22,870 nt of DNA from Bacteroidales bacterium. GTDB lineage: Bacteria > Bacteroidota > Bacteroidia > Bacteroidales > VadinHA17. The notes under the pieces were generated by a model that was given only the letters and a program-made list of their open reading frames with translations, ran no database searches and had not been told where the DNA came from. Below are positions 1 to 8,774 of the stretch, one piece after another; the stretch's first letter is position 1; each line of letters starts with the position of its first letter. The position numbers and the translations under genes were made by a program. The stretch spans positions 1 to 22,870 of the forward strand of contig DOTV01000254.1 in assembly GCA_003520925.1 (NCBI GenBank), written 5' to 3'.

Positions 1-2922
1 GTCATTGGGAACCAGGCAATAACCTTTCTTTTCCTGCTCGGAACAGCTGCTCTTAATATGTTCTGGCTCTGGTATCGTGCGGGATCCGTTTTCGATTACA
101 TGGCATTTGGATTGCCTGTCTTCAAATCGGGAATTACAGGGTTCGGCAATCTGGCACAGATATTAAATCAACGTCTTATATATCTCTTCTCAGGATTGAC
201 ATTTATACTGGCTACCATACTATTATTCAAACGGTTGCCTCAGTCAAAGATCCACCGGGTAATTTCGGTTGTATTCATGTTTATTTTCTTTGCCGGAACA
301 GCAATTTGCGCATATAATACATGGTCGTTTTATAAAAATGATCTTGATGAGAAAAAACAGACTATAGAGATCAGCCGTCAGTATGAGAACAATGATTTTG
401 TATCTCTGTCTGATGCATCAATTAATTTCCAGCATAGTAAAAACTCTTTTAAGGCAGACGCTGAATTAAAATTCATAAACCGTACCACCAACAACCTCGG
501 CATATATCTGTTTTCCTTGAATCCTGGACTGGACGTGACATCAGTCTCTTCAGCCGGAAAGAAGCTCAGTTTCAGGAGATCTCATCATATAATTGAAATA
601 GACCCTGGAAGAATTCTTGCTCCGGAACAAACCGACTCTGTTTTGATTTCATATTCCGGTATGATAAATGAATCGTTCTGCTATCCAAATTATTCCGATA
701 ACCTGAAGGAGACTCCATACAGGATCGAGATGCTGAATGTAAACAAAAGAAGGGCATTCCTGACAGAAAACTACGTATTGCTGACCCCCGAAACCCACTG
801 GTATCCAGTGCCGGGACTTAATTACTACCCATCAAATCCTGCAAGGATAAAAGTCGATTTTACCCGTTTCAATATCAATGTAAAGACTGAACCTGGTCTT
901 TTTGCAGTATCACAGGGAACACTTAAATCTGAAAATGGATCATCGGTATTCACTAGCGAATCTCCTCTGACAGGACTGACTTTAGCGATCGGTAATTATC
1001 GTTCGGATACATTAAAAGTCGATTCAATAAAATACATAAGTTATTATTTACCCGGCCATGACTCGTATAAAAAAGATCTATCAGAACTGAAAGATACTCT
1101 CTCTCTGCTTGTCTCTGGAATAATGAGGGACCTTGAGACAAATTTCTCGACTAAATACCCGTTTAAAACGCTGAGTCTCCTTGAAGTACCCGTTCAGTTT
1201 TACTCATACCCGAGAATGAGCACCCAGACCAGGGCTGAATTACAACCATCAATGGTGCTGATGCCTGAAAAAATGTCGACACTTCTTTCCAGAAGTTTTC
1301 TGAAACAATTTACAAGGCAAAAGAAAAGGATGGCAAGGAACAATGAAGTAATCACTGATAAAGAATTGCAGGTAAGGCTGTTCAATAATTTTGTCACAAA
1401 TACATTTATAAGCGGTACTGATTACAGATATGTAAACGGGGTTGAAGTCAACGAGCCGAAACGGTACCGGCTTGGACCAAGCTTCTATTTCTTCAAGAAT
1501 AATTTCTACTCATCCGAATATCCTGTTATAAATGCAGTTTTTGAATCTCATCTGCAGAAACAGGTTTCTGCACAGAATCTTTTCAGAGATGTGTCGGGCG
1601 GACTATCGGAAAATGACAAGGGAAACCTTATTTTAAAAGACAAGAGTCTAAAGGAACTTCTTATAAGTAATCCGGGAAGCGATACGATCCGGATTGTTTT
1701 AACTCTGAAAGCCGATTACCTTTTTAACCTGTTCCGATCGAAAGCCGGAATAACTGAATTCAAGGACTGGTTCTCAAAATATATTGATGACAATAAATTC
1801 AGGAGTGTCGATATTATTACTTTTAACAAGGATGTGAAAGAGAAGTTCGGTTTTGAGTTTTATCCTTTTCTGGGCGATTGGTTCAACAGGAAAGAACAAC
1901 CAGGATTTCTTTTCTCTGATCTGCAGGCAAACGAGATTATAGTTGGCGACAGAGTAAGATACCTGGTTACATTTACTGCTGCAAATCCTGAAATGGTTGC
2001 AGGCATATTTAATATATCCTTCAGGACAGGAGAAGAAAGTGGCGGACAGCAGATGATAGGATCATTTCAGGGCGGACCAATGGGCGGTGGTTTTATGATA
2101 TCTATGCAGGGACGTGGAATGGAAGCTGCCGATATCAACAAAATAATTGTTCTCGGACCTGCTGAAGCAAAAAAGATCAGAATTATCCTTGATGCACAAC
2201 CAAGGGCTATGATGATCAATACCCTTTTTGCAAAGAATATACCCGGAGAGATCAACTTCCCGATTGACGAAATCAAAAAAACCAGAACAAATTTAGCCGG
2301 CACGGAAGGTGAAGCCGTACTTCCTGCTATGCCTCCTTTTTCGTATCCCGGCGAAATGATTGTTGATAACGAAGACACTGGTTTTGATGGAGGAAACCAT
2401 ATTGTTCCGAGTCCTTTGAAAAATCTGCTGGGCATAAAAAACAGAAGGGGAAGCGAGTATCAACAGATAAGCATGTTCTGGGCTCCTGAATACTGGCAGC
2501 CTGTTGTAATGTCGGCTTATTACGGAAAATATATCCGCTCATCAGTATATACAAGGAGCGGTAATAGCGAACGGTCAGTGGCATGGAAAACAAAAATAGA
2601 GGGACCGGGCTTTTATGATGTTTATTGTTATATAGGCAAAACAGGCGACAAGATGATTGTGCGTACAGGATCTTCGGCAGTTGCACCACCACCCCCGGGA
2701 AGTGAACAGGGTGGAGATAATGTATTTAAGGACATGCATTACAAAATTTATCACGATGAAGGAGTTGAAGAGATAACAGTTGATTTTGATAATGCCGGGG
2801 CTGGTTGGAATATGCTTGGCCGTTATTACCTCTCTTCCGACAGTGCAAAGGTGGAACTGACAAATCAGTCGTCAGGAAGAATGGTGATCGGGGATGCCGT
2901 AAAGTGGGTGAAAGCGAATTAG
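1..2922 (+). CDS. ABC-2 permease fused to degenerate M1-peptidase-like and golvesin-like domains (5' partial)
   Basis: The frame is open from base 1, so the N-terminus lies outside the window; 973 residues are visible, and the first internal ATG (base 58) is unlikely to be the true start. Hydrophobic segments lie at about bases 20-75, 172-228 and 256-315 and look like the end of an ABC-2 permease membrane domain. A large extracytoplasmic part follows. Bases 400-1020 resemble the beta-sandwich N-domain of M1 aminopeptidases, and QPSMVLMPE (near base 1243) recalls the ABC permease/M1 proteins of Bacteroidota. No HExxH zinc motif is present, so peptidase activity is unlikely. A Gly/Met-rich stretch lies near 2065-2115. 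Bases about 2467-2919 look like a golvesin-type C-terminal beta domain (YYGKYIRSS, SVAWKTKIEGPGFYDVYCYI, ending VIGDAVKWVK). The gene lies 126 bases before tolC on the same strand, so it may serve the same transport system. Domain calls come from remembered family patterns, not a search. Confidence 0.72.
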   Translation, partial: VIGNQAITFLFLLGTAALNMFWLWYRAGSVFDYMAFGLPVFKSGITGFGNLAQILNQRLIYLFSGLTFILATILLFKRLPQSKIHRVISVVFMFIFFAGTAICAYNTWSFYKNDLDEKKQTIEISRQYENNDFVSLSDASINFQHSKNSFKADAELKFINRTTNNLGIYLFSLNPGLDVTSVSSAGKKLSFRRSHHIIEIDPGRILAPEQTDSVLISYSGMINESFCYPNYSDNLKETPYRIEMLNVNKRRAFLTENYVLLTPETHWYPVPGLNYYPSNPARIKVDFTRFNINVKTEPGLFAVSQGTLKSENGSSVFTSESPLTGLTLAIGNYRSDTLKVDSIKYISYYLPGHDSYKKDLSELKDTLSLLVSGIMRDLETNFSTKYPFKTLSLLEVPVQFYSYPRMSTQTRAELQPSMVLMPEKMSTLLSRSFLKQFTRQKKRMARNNEVITDKELQVRLFNNFVTNTFISGTDYRYVNGVEVNEPKRYRLGPSFYFFKNNFYSSEYPVINAVFESHLQKQVSAQNLFRDVSGGLSENDKGNLILKDKSLKELLISNPGSDTIRIVLTLKADYLFNLFRSKAGITEFKDWFSKYIDDNKFRSVDIITFNKDVKEKFGFEFYPFLGDWFNRKEQPGFLFSDLQANEIIVGDRVRYLVTFTAANPEMVAGIFNISFRTGEESGGQQMIGSFQGGPMGGGFMISMQGRGMEAADINKIIVLGPAEAKKIRIILDAQPRAMMINTLFAKNIPGEINFPIDEIKKTRTNLAGTEGEAVLPAMPPFSYPGEMIVDNEDTGFDGGNHIVPSPLKNLLGIKNRRGSEYQQISMFWAPEYWQPVVMSAYYGKYIRSSVYTRSGNSERSVAWKTKIEGPGFYDVYCYIGKTGDKMIVRTGSSAVAPPPPGSEQGGDNVFKDMHYKIYHDEGVEEITVDFDNAGAGWNMLGRYYLSSDSAKVELTNQSSGRMVIGDAVKWVKAN

Positions 2923-2924
2923 CA

Positions 2925-2952
2925 GGTATGAGGTATGAGGTACGAGGTGCGA
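2925..2952. repeat. Four tandem 7-bp units (GGTATGA-like)
   Basis: Four head-to-tail 7-base units begin three bases after the stop of the first gene: GGTATGA, GGTATGA, GGTACGA, GGTGCGA. The drift between units looks like point mutation in an ageing micro-tandem array. It lies wholly in the intergenic space before tolC. I see no coding role for it. Confidence 0.85.
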
Positions 2953-2965
2953 AGTAATCCTTAAA

Positions 2966-2995
2966 GCTCCCCTCCAGGGAGGTGCGGGGGTGGGT
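2966..2995. repeat. GC-rich palindromic intergenic repeat, copy A
   Basis: A small inverted repeat CCTCC-AG-GGAGG (2971-2982) is followed by TGCGGGGGTGGG. The layout (C-rich arm, short loop, G-rich arm, then a second G run) matches the other GC-rich palindromes in this window near 13568-13637, 14541-14557, 15535-15604 and 22821-22870. It could fold in RNA and weaken readthrough from the upstream gene into tolC, but no T-run follows it, so I do not call it an intrinsic terminator. Confidence 0.6.
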
Positions 2996-3048
2996 TAAAT
3001 AAGAATACAGAACAAATGAAATATGAATTAAGAAATAATAAGTAGAAT

Positions 3049-4530
3049 ATGAGACACCTTAACATAAAAACCCGATCATTTATCTTAATGTTTCTGATCA
3101 GCTCTGCATCAGGTTTTTCCCAACAGGGTCTTACACTTGAGCAGGCACTCACCATTGCCGAATCGAACAGTCCGACAATGAAAAGAACAAGGCTGGGTCT
3201 TGTCCGAAGCCAGGAGAACCTTAACGCCCAGAATGCGGCCCTTAAATCACAGTTTTCGCTCTCGGTGAACCCGATAGGCTACAGTCAGAACAGGTCATTC
3301 AATGATCTCATCTCAAAATGGAACTCTGTAAAAACCACTGAAAGTTACGGGTTATTCACAGTCGCCCAGCCTATTGTCCTCACTGACGCGAGGATTTCAT
3401 TAATAAACAGATTCGGCTACAGAGATTCTTACAGCGAATACACTAATTCCACAACTAAAGGATTCAGCAACAACCTGTCACTTAATCTCGATCAGCCTCT
3501 GTTTACCTACAACCGGACAAAACTTCAGCTGAAAGAGCTTGAACTGGCTCTTGAAAATTCAAAGATCAGCTACGCCATACAGCTGCTATCGCTTGAAAAA
3601 GGGGTAACCCAGGCATTTTATTATGTCTATCAGCAGCAACAGAGCCTCGATATCGCCAGGCAGGCTTTTGAGAATATGCAGAAAAGCTATGAAGTATCTA
3701 AGAATAAAGTGGATGCAGGGATATCAGCACGCGAGGAGATGTTCCAGGCAGAGCTAAACCTTGCAACAACAAAATCGGATTACGAAAACAAGCAGGTAGA
3801 GCTTGAAAATGCCAAGGATGAGTTCAAGATCCTCATCGGAATGAGCCTTTATGATGATCTGATTGTGCTTCCAAACATCGCGGTAGATACAGTTAAAGTA
3901 GATATTGCCCTTGCAATCGACCAGGGACTTGCAAACAGGATGGAGATCCGGCAGCGCGAAATTGATATCGAAACTTCTCAGTTTGACCTTATCCAGACGA
4001 AAGCTCTGAATGAATTCAAGGGAAGCCTCGGTCTCTCAGTCGGGCTTTTCGGGGACAATGAAAAGTTCGGGGATGTCTATGCAAACCCTACTGATAATGA
4101 GGATGTCTCACTGTCACTTACAATTCCACTGTGGGACTGGGGTGAAAGAAAATCGAGGATCAAAGCTACTGAAGCTACTATTGAATCAGCGAATATTTCG
4201 TTCGAAGAAGAGAGAAATGATATCATCCTTGGGATCAGGAAAGTATACAGAAATCTCCTGAACCTCCAGAACCAGATCGGAATAGCAAGACAAAATGTCA
4301 TAAATGCACAGCTTACTTACGACCTGAATCTCGAAAGATACAAGAACGGCGATCTGACAGGAATGGATCTGAACCTGTTCCAGGAACAGCTCTCTCAGAA
4401 ACAACTTACATTCACCAACTCACTTATTTCATATAAACTTGAGCTGCTAAATCTTAAGATACAGACTATGTATGATTTTGAAAAGAAACAGCAGGTATCG
4501 CCGGTGATGAGTCTCGATGACAAAAAATAA
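3049..4530 (+). CDS. TolC-family outer-membrane efflux protein
   Basis: This encodes a 493-residue outer-membrane channel subunit for a tripartite exporter. The N-terminus has a signal peptide (SFILMFLISSASGFS, cleavage probably before QQ at residues 25-26), followed by LTLEQALTIAESNSPTMKR, the usual start of a mature TolC-family protein. Two long helical repeats with many Gln, Glu, Lys and Leu residues (about residues 150-260 and 350-475) flank beta-strand pieces such as LSLTIPLWDWGERKSRIKA, typical of the OEP fold. Length is normal for the family. The ATG at 3049 is preferred because it supplies the whole signal peptide; no clear Shine-Dalgarno site is seen. The stop is 25 bases before the adaptor gene, so the channel probably works with the adaptor and two RND permeases that follow. 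Which substrate is exported cannot be read from the sequence. Confidence 0.92.
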   Translation: MRHLNIKTRSFILMFLISSASGFSQQGLTLEQALTIAESNSPTMKRTRLGLVRSQENLNAQNAALKSQFSLSVNPIGYSQNRSFNDLISKWNSVKTTESYGLFTVAQPIVLTDARISLINRFGYRDSYSEYTNSTTKGFSNNLSLNLDQPLFTYNRTKLQLKELELALENSKISYAIQLLSLEKGVTQAFYYVYQQQQSLDIARQAFENMQKSYEVSKNKVDAGISAREEMFQAELNLATTKSDYENKQVELENAKDEFKILIGMSLYDDLIVLPNIAVDTVKVDIALAIDQGLANRMEIRQREIDIETSQFDLIQTKALNEFKGSLGLSVGLFGDNEKFGDVYANPTDNEDVSLSLTIPLWDWGERKSRIKATEATIESANISFEEERNDIILGIRKVYRNLLNLQNQIGIARQNVINAQLTYDLNLERYKNGDLTGMDLNLFQEQLSQKQLTFTNSLISYKLELLNLKIQTMYDFEKKQQVSPVMSLDDKK

Positions 4531-4555
4531 AAAGTAAATCATAATAATATCACAA

Positions 4556-5608
4556 ATGAAAAAATTCTTAATCCCGTATGCAGCTGCTCTTCTTATTATC
4601 TATGGATGCAGGAACCAGGACCAGAACCTGACAGCTGATGTTGAAATTCCAGTATCTGTTGAGGAGCTTAAACTCCGACCTATCGAAGAATTCGTCAATA
4701 CAACAGGAACTGCATTTCCGAAAGGTGAAACAGAATTGAAATCAAAAATTGGGGCGGCTTATTTCCTTGAAAAGAATCCCGCCACCGGTAGATTATGGCA
4801 GCTTGGAGACAGGGTTAAAACCGGAGCCATTATTGCACGGCTTGAGGATGAGGAATATGTCAATTCCGTAAAGATGGAGACAAACCAGCTTAATATGGAA
4901 TTGATGGAAAGTGAGCTCAGAAAACAGGAATCACTTTATGAGAAGGGAGGGGTAACTCTTAAGGAACTAAAGACAGCCGGTATAAACTATGAAAATGCCA
5001 GGACTACTGTTATCACTGCAAAGCTTCAGCTTGAGAAGACTAAGATCGTTGCTCAGATTGAGGGAGTAATTGTCGATCTCCCCTATCATACCCAGGGAAC
5101 ACAGATCGAAGCTGGCGTCACGATCGTTAAGATCATGGATTACAAAACAATGTACATGGATGTCCAGCTTCCTGAAAAATATATTTCAATTGTCAGGTCC
5201 GGCCAAATTGTCAAGATGACAAATTATACTTTACCCAATGATACGATTATTGGCAATGTGACACAACTCTCACCAGCAATAAATGAAGATACCAGGACAT
5301 TCAAGGGCACAGTTTCAATAAACAACCCCGATCTTCTAATCCGCCCCGGGATGTTTGTAAAAGCAGATATTGTAACAAATCATAAGGATTCAGCAATTGT
5401 TATATCCAAGAATATTATCCTGTCGCGGCAGAAAGGAAAAACAGTCTTTGTTGTTGACAGAGGGGTTGCCTCAGAAAGAATAATTGAGACCGGTCTTGAA
5501 AACCTTACCGATATTGAGGTAACAAGTGGTCTGGCAAAAAATGAAAGGGTTGTGACAAGCGGCTTTGAAACACTAAGCAACAGGTCGAAGGTCAAAATCA
5601 TCAAATAA
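4556..5608 (+). CDS. RND efflux periplasmic adaptor (HlyD/AcrA family), lipoprotein
   Basis: This is a 350-residue membrane-fusion protein that should link the RND permeases in the inner membrane to the TolC-like channel. The N-terminus is a lipoprotein signal (MKKFLIPYAAALLIIYGC; lipidated Cys18), so it is probably anchored by acyl chains. The order of parts is normal: barrel-sandwich half (about residues 60-100, ending GAIIARLEDEEYV), a short helical hairpin (about 105-150), the second lipoyl half (about 155-185), a beta-barrel (MYMDVQLPEKYISIVRSGQ onward) and a membrane-proximal domain containing the family-like stretch NPDLLIRPGMFVKADI. The hairpin is short, as in compact Bacteroidota adaptors. 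The next gene begins 5 bases after its stop, so translational coupling is likely. It is the only adaptor seen for the two adjacent permeases. Confidence 0.93.
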   Translation: MKKFLIPYAAALLIIYGCRNQDQNLTADVEIPVSVEELKLRPIEEFVNTTGTAFPKGETELKSKIGAAYFLEKNPATGRLWQLGDRVKTGAIIARLEDEEYVNSVKMETNQLNMELMESELRKQESLYEKGGVTLKELKTAGINYENARTTVITAKLQLEKTKIVAQIEGVIVDLPYHTQGTQIEAGVTIVKIMDYKTMYMDVQLPEKYISIVRSGQIVKMTNYTLPNDTIIGNVTQLSPAINEDTRTFKGTVSINNPDLLIRPGMFVKADIVTNHKDSAIVISKNIILSRQKGKTVFVVDRGVASERIIETGLENLTDIEVTSGLAKNERVVTSGFETLSNRSKVKIIK

Positions 5609-5613
5609 CTGAT

Positions 5614-8600
5614 ATGAACTCAATTGCCCGATTTGCCGTAAAGTACCCGATAACAGTGCTGATGCTGGTCCTGGGTATAATCCTCCTGGGATTTATTTCA
5701 TTTGGCAAGCTTGGAACTGATCTCTTTCCCGACCTCAACACCCCAAAAATATATATTGAGATAAAGGCCGGGGAGAAACCTCCCGAAGAAATAGAAAAAA
5801 ATTATGTCGATCAGATCGAATCGCTGGCGATGCGGCAGAGTGATGTGGTTCAGGTGTCGTCGGTTTCAAGGGGTGGTACTGCAGTTATTACTGTCGAATA
5901 TAACTGGAACAAGGATATGGACGAAGCATTCCTGGATCTCCAGAAAGAACTTAACTCATTCAGCCAGAACTCCGACCTTGAAGACTTCACTATTTCGCAG
6001 TATGATCCGAACGCTTCACCAGTGATGATAGTCGGATTGAAGAATGTTCGTATTGACAATATGGATGAGCTCAGGAAAGTTGCTGAAAACTATATCAGGA
6101 ATGAGCTTGTCAGGATTGAAGGTGTAGCCGATGTGAAGCTTATCGGAAAAGAAGAAAGTGAAGTTGTGATTGAGACAAACAAATATATTCTCGAATCATT
6201 CGGACTTACATCCGATGGTATTGCGGCACAGATACAGAACTATAACAGGAACGTTTCAGGAGGCTCAATTGTTGATATGGGCACCAAATATGTCGTGAAA
6301 GGGGTAAGTGTTCTTGAAGATCTTGAGGATCTGCAGAATATTATTGTTGGTTTTAAACAGTCCACTTCAGGTTCATCGCCTTCTGCAGCAATAAATCAGG
6401 GATCTTCAACAGGTTCTTCGGGAGAAAGAGTCCCTGTTTATCTGAGAGATGTGGCAAAAATTGAATTTGCAAACAAGGATCCCGAGAATATAGTTACAAT
6501 AAATGGAGAAAGATGCATCGGCCTGTCAGTCTATAAGGAGCCTAAATTCAATACTGTCGATGCCGTAAAAAGCCTCGACAAGGCTTTTGCCGACCTGGGA
6601 AGAGCCCTCCCGGGTTATGAGTTTATTAAGGTCCTTGATCAGGGAACATATATCAATAACGCGATCGGAGAGGTAAAAAATACGCTTATAATAGGGATCA
6701 TACTTGCTGTTGTAATTCTTTATGTCTTTCTGAGAAGAATTGGCACAACGCTCGTGATAAGCATAGCAATTCCAATTTCGATCATTGCTACCTTTAATCT
6801 TATGTATTTCAGCCATCTGACGCTGAATATCATGACACTTGGAGGATTGGCGCTTGGTGCAGGTATGCTGGTGGATAATGCAATAGTCGTACTTGAGAAC
6901 ATAACCAGGATCAGGGAGGAAGGCATGTCCCTGCGTGATGCAGTAATAACAGGGACAGGCCAGGTCGGAGGAGCAATAACCGCATCAACAGTAACGACTA
7001 TTGTTGTCTTTCTGCCGATAGTCTACCTGCACGGGGCATCGAGCGAAATGTTCCGTGATCAGGCCTGGACAGTAGCTTTCGCTTTGCTGTCATCACTGGT
7101 TGTGGCGATGCTGGTCATCCCTATGCTTGTATCAACTCTATTTCCTGAAAAAAGCAGGAAAAACGTTACAACCAACGCATTACAGTTCAGATGGTATAAG
7201 GGCTTTCTGGGGAAAACACTTGAAAAACGCAATCTGGTGATACTGCTTTCTGTTATAATATTAACAATAGCAGGATTGCTGGTCCCACGTCTCGGAAGCG
7301 AGTTTATGCCACGTTCAGAATCAGCACAATTCACTGTCGGACTGAAGCTTCCTGAGGGAACAAGTCTCGACAGGACAAACAGTACAGCAACAAAAACGGA
7401 AGAAATAATTAAAGAACTTCTGGGTGAAAAACTTAAACTGATTTATACCCAGTCGGGTGAGGACAATACTTCAACTTTAAGTCAGACTTCGAACATCAAA
7501 GGGGCAAATACAGCTTCTCTTAAAGTAATACTCGCAGAGGGATTTGCATCAGAAACCGAAAACTCAATCAGTCTTGTGGAAGATTACCTTAAAACTGTTC
7601 CTGACCTTGAAGCCACATTCACAAGAGAAGAGACTGCTCTTCAGTCGGCACTCGGAACAACCGGGGCCCCTTTTGCTCTTGAAATATCAGGGAAAGAGTA
7701 TAATGAACTTGAAAGGATTCTGAACGAGTCAAAAACAATTCTTGAGAAGAACGCAGGACTATATAATGTAACCACTTCGATGGATGAAGGTACTCCTGAG
7801 GTTGAGGTGGCGATTGACAGGTTTAAAACCAGCTTTTATAATGTCACCGTTGAGAGTGTCACAAACCAGATCAGGAGCTATCTTGAAGGTTCTTCCGCCG
7901 GGACCTTTGAAAAGGAAGGTGAACTTAAGGATATAACAATCAAGCTTGGGGATATTTCGCTAAGTCAGCTCAATGATCTGATCATTACCGCGGGAAATGT
8001 CAAAGTTCCTCTGAGCGAACTTGCTGAGATCAGGACAATAACCAGTCCGCGTGAGATAACCCGTCGCAACCAGGCAAGAACATGCTATGTATATGCCATG
8101 GTAAAAGGCGATCAGCCATTTGACAAGGTTGTACGAGAGGCTGAATCGTCGCTCAGACAAATCGCTCTGCCTGTTGATTATAAGATGGAATTCACGGGAG
8201 AGGAGCTTAAAAGAAAGGAGTCAATGTCGAATCTTACGTTTGCACTTATTCTTTCCCTTGTCCTTGTTTTTATGGTACTGGCTGCACAATTTGAATCGAT
8301 AATTCAGCCTTTCGTTATAATGCTCACAATACCAATGGCTGGTGTGGGAACGGTTTTTGCATTTCTTCTTTTTGGCAAACCGCTGAATATGATGGCATAT
8401 ATTGGCATAATAATGCTCGGCGGTATTGCTGTAAACAATGCAATATTACTTATCGACCGGATAAATCAGCTCAGGGAGACCGGCATAAACAAAAGAGACG
8501 CAATAATGGCTGCCGGATCACAGAGGATAAGGCCGATCCTTATGACAAGCCTCACTACAATACTTGCTCTTCTTCCTCTGACAATTGGGATCGGGGAAAG

Positions 8601-8766
8601 CGCGTCGCTCAGATCACCGATGGCGCTGGCAGTCATCGGCGGATTAATATCTTCCACACTTCTGACCCTGATCGTAATACCGTGCGTTTACTGGATATTC
8701 GACAGCTTTGGAGTATTTATACGGGGGAAGAAAAAGAACTCTCCCGATACTGTAACTATTTTATAA
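5614..8766 (+). CDS. RND efflux transporter permease, first of a tandem pair (AcrB-like)
   Basis: This is a full-length 1050-residue RND permease with twelve expected membrane helices and two large periplasmic loops. The N-terminal helix (residues about 9-30) is followed by the porter entry FPDLNTPKIYIEI. Helix 4 has GMLVDNAIVVLENI with Asp421, the equivalent of AcrB D407; the D408 position is Asn422. Helix 10 has AVNNAILLID, so the AcrB K940 position is Asn941. Helix 11 has RIRPILMT, keeping equivalents of AcrB R971 and T978. A Ser/Gly-rich insert lies in the first periplasmic loop at about residues 249-272. The start at 5614 is five bases after the adaptor stop. The family exports drugs, lipids or other amphiphiles by proton motive force. 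The pairing with a second permease under one adaptor recalls the E. coli MdtBC heteromer; heteromer formation here is inference. Confidence 0.94.
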   Translation: MNSIARFAVKYPITVLMLVLGIILLGFISFGKLGTDLFPDLNTPKIYIEIKAGEKPPEEIEKNYVDQIESLAMRQSDVVQVSSVSRGGTAVITVEYNWNKDMDEAFLDLQKELNSFSQNSDLEDFTISQYDPNASPVMIVGLKNVRIDNMDELRKVAENYIRNELVRIEGVADVKLIGKEESEVVIETNKYILESFGLTSDGIAAQIQNYNRNVSGGSIVDMGTKYVVKGVSVLEDLEDLQNIIVGFKQSTSGSSPSAAINQGSSTGSSGERVPVYLRDVAKIEFANKDPENIVTINGERCIGLSVYKEPKFNTVDAVKSLDKAFADLGRALPGYEFIKVLDQGTYINNAIGEVKNTLIIGIILAVVILYVFLRRIGTTLVISIAIPISIIATFNLMYFSHLTLNIMTLGGLALGAGMLVDNAIVVLENITRIREEGMSLRDAVITGTGQVGGAITASTVTTIVVFLPIVYLHGASSEMFRDQAWTVAFALLSSLVVAMLVIPMLVSTLFPEKSRKNVTTNALQFRWYKGFLGKTLEKRNLVILLSVIILTIAGLLVPRLGSEFMPRSESAQFTVGLKLPEGTSLDRTNSTATKTEEIIKELLGEKLKLIYTQSGEDNTSTLSQTSNIKGANTASLKVILAEGFASETENSISLVEDYLKTVPDLEATFTREETALQSALGTTGAPFALEISGKEYNELERILNESKTILEKNAGLYNVTTSMDEGTPEVEVAIDRFKTSFYNVTVESVTNQIRSYLEGSSAGTFEKEGELKDITIKLGDISLSQLNDLIITAGNVKVPLSELAEIRTITSPREITRRNQARTCYVYAMVKGDQPFDKVVREAESSLRQIALPVDYKMEFTGEELKRKESMSNLTFALILSLVLVFMVLAAQFESIIQPFVIMLTIPMAGVGTVFAFLLFGKPLNMMAYIGIIMLGGIAVNNAILLIDRINQLRETGINKRDAIMAAGSQRIRPILMTSLTTILALLPLTIGIGESASLRSPMALAVIGGLISSTLLTLIVIPCVYWIFDSFGVFIRGKKKNSPDTVTIL

Positions 8767-8769
8767 GGA
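8765..8769 (+). promoter_or_regulatory. Ribosome binding site that fixes the start of the RND-ABC fusion
   Basis: AAGGA overlaps the stop codon of the first RND gene and ends five bases before ATG 8775. An in-frame ATG at 8682 would add 31 residues, but those codons lie inside the conserved C-terminus of the first permease and have no comparable site. MDFILKRRVLISMLFLGL starting at 8775 also resembles a normal RND N-terminus running into helix 1. Confidence 0.75.
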
Positions 8770-8774
8770 AGCAG

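Noticed and set aside
2925..2995. CRISPR array or attachment site near the tandem repeats before tolC
   Set aside because: The units are only 7 bases, have no spacers, and no cas, integrase or transposase gene is present in the window.
8682..8774. A 31-codon N-terminal extension of the RND-ABC fusion starting at ATG 8682
   Set aside because: It overlaps the conserved end of the first RND gene in another frame and has no good ribosome site, while ATG 8775 has AAGGA at the right distance and gives a normal RND N-terminus.
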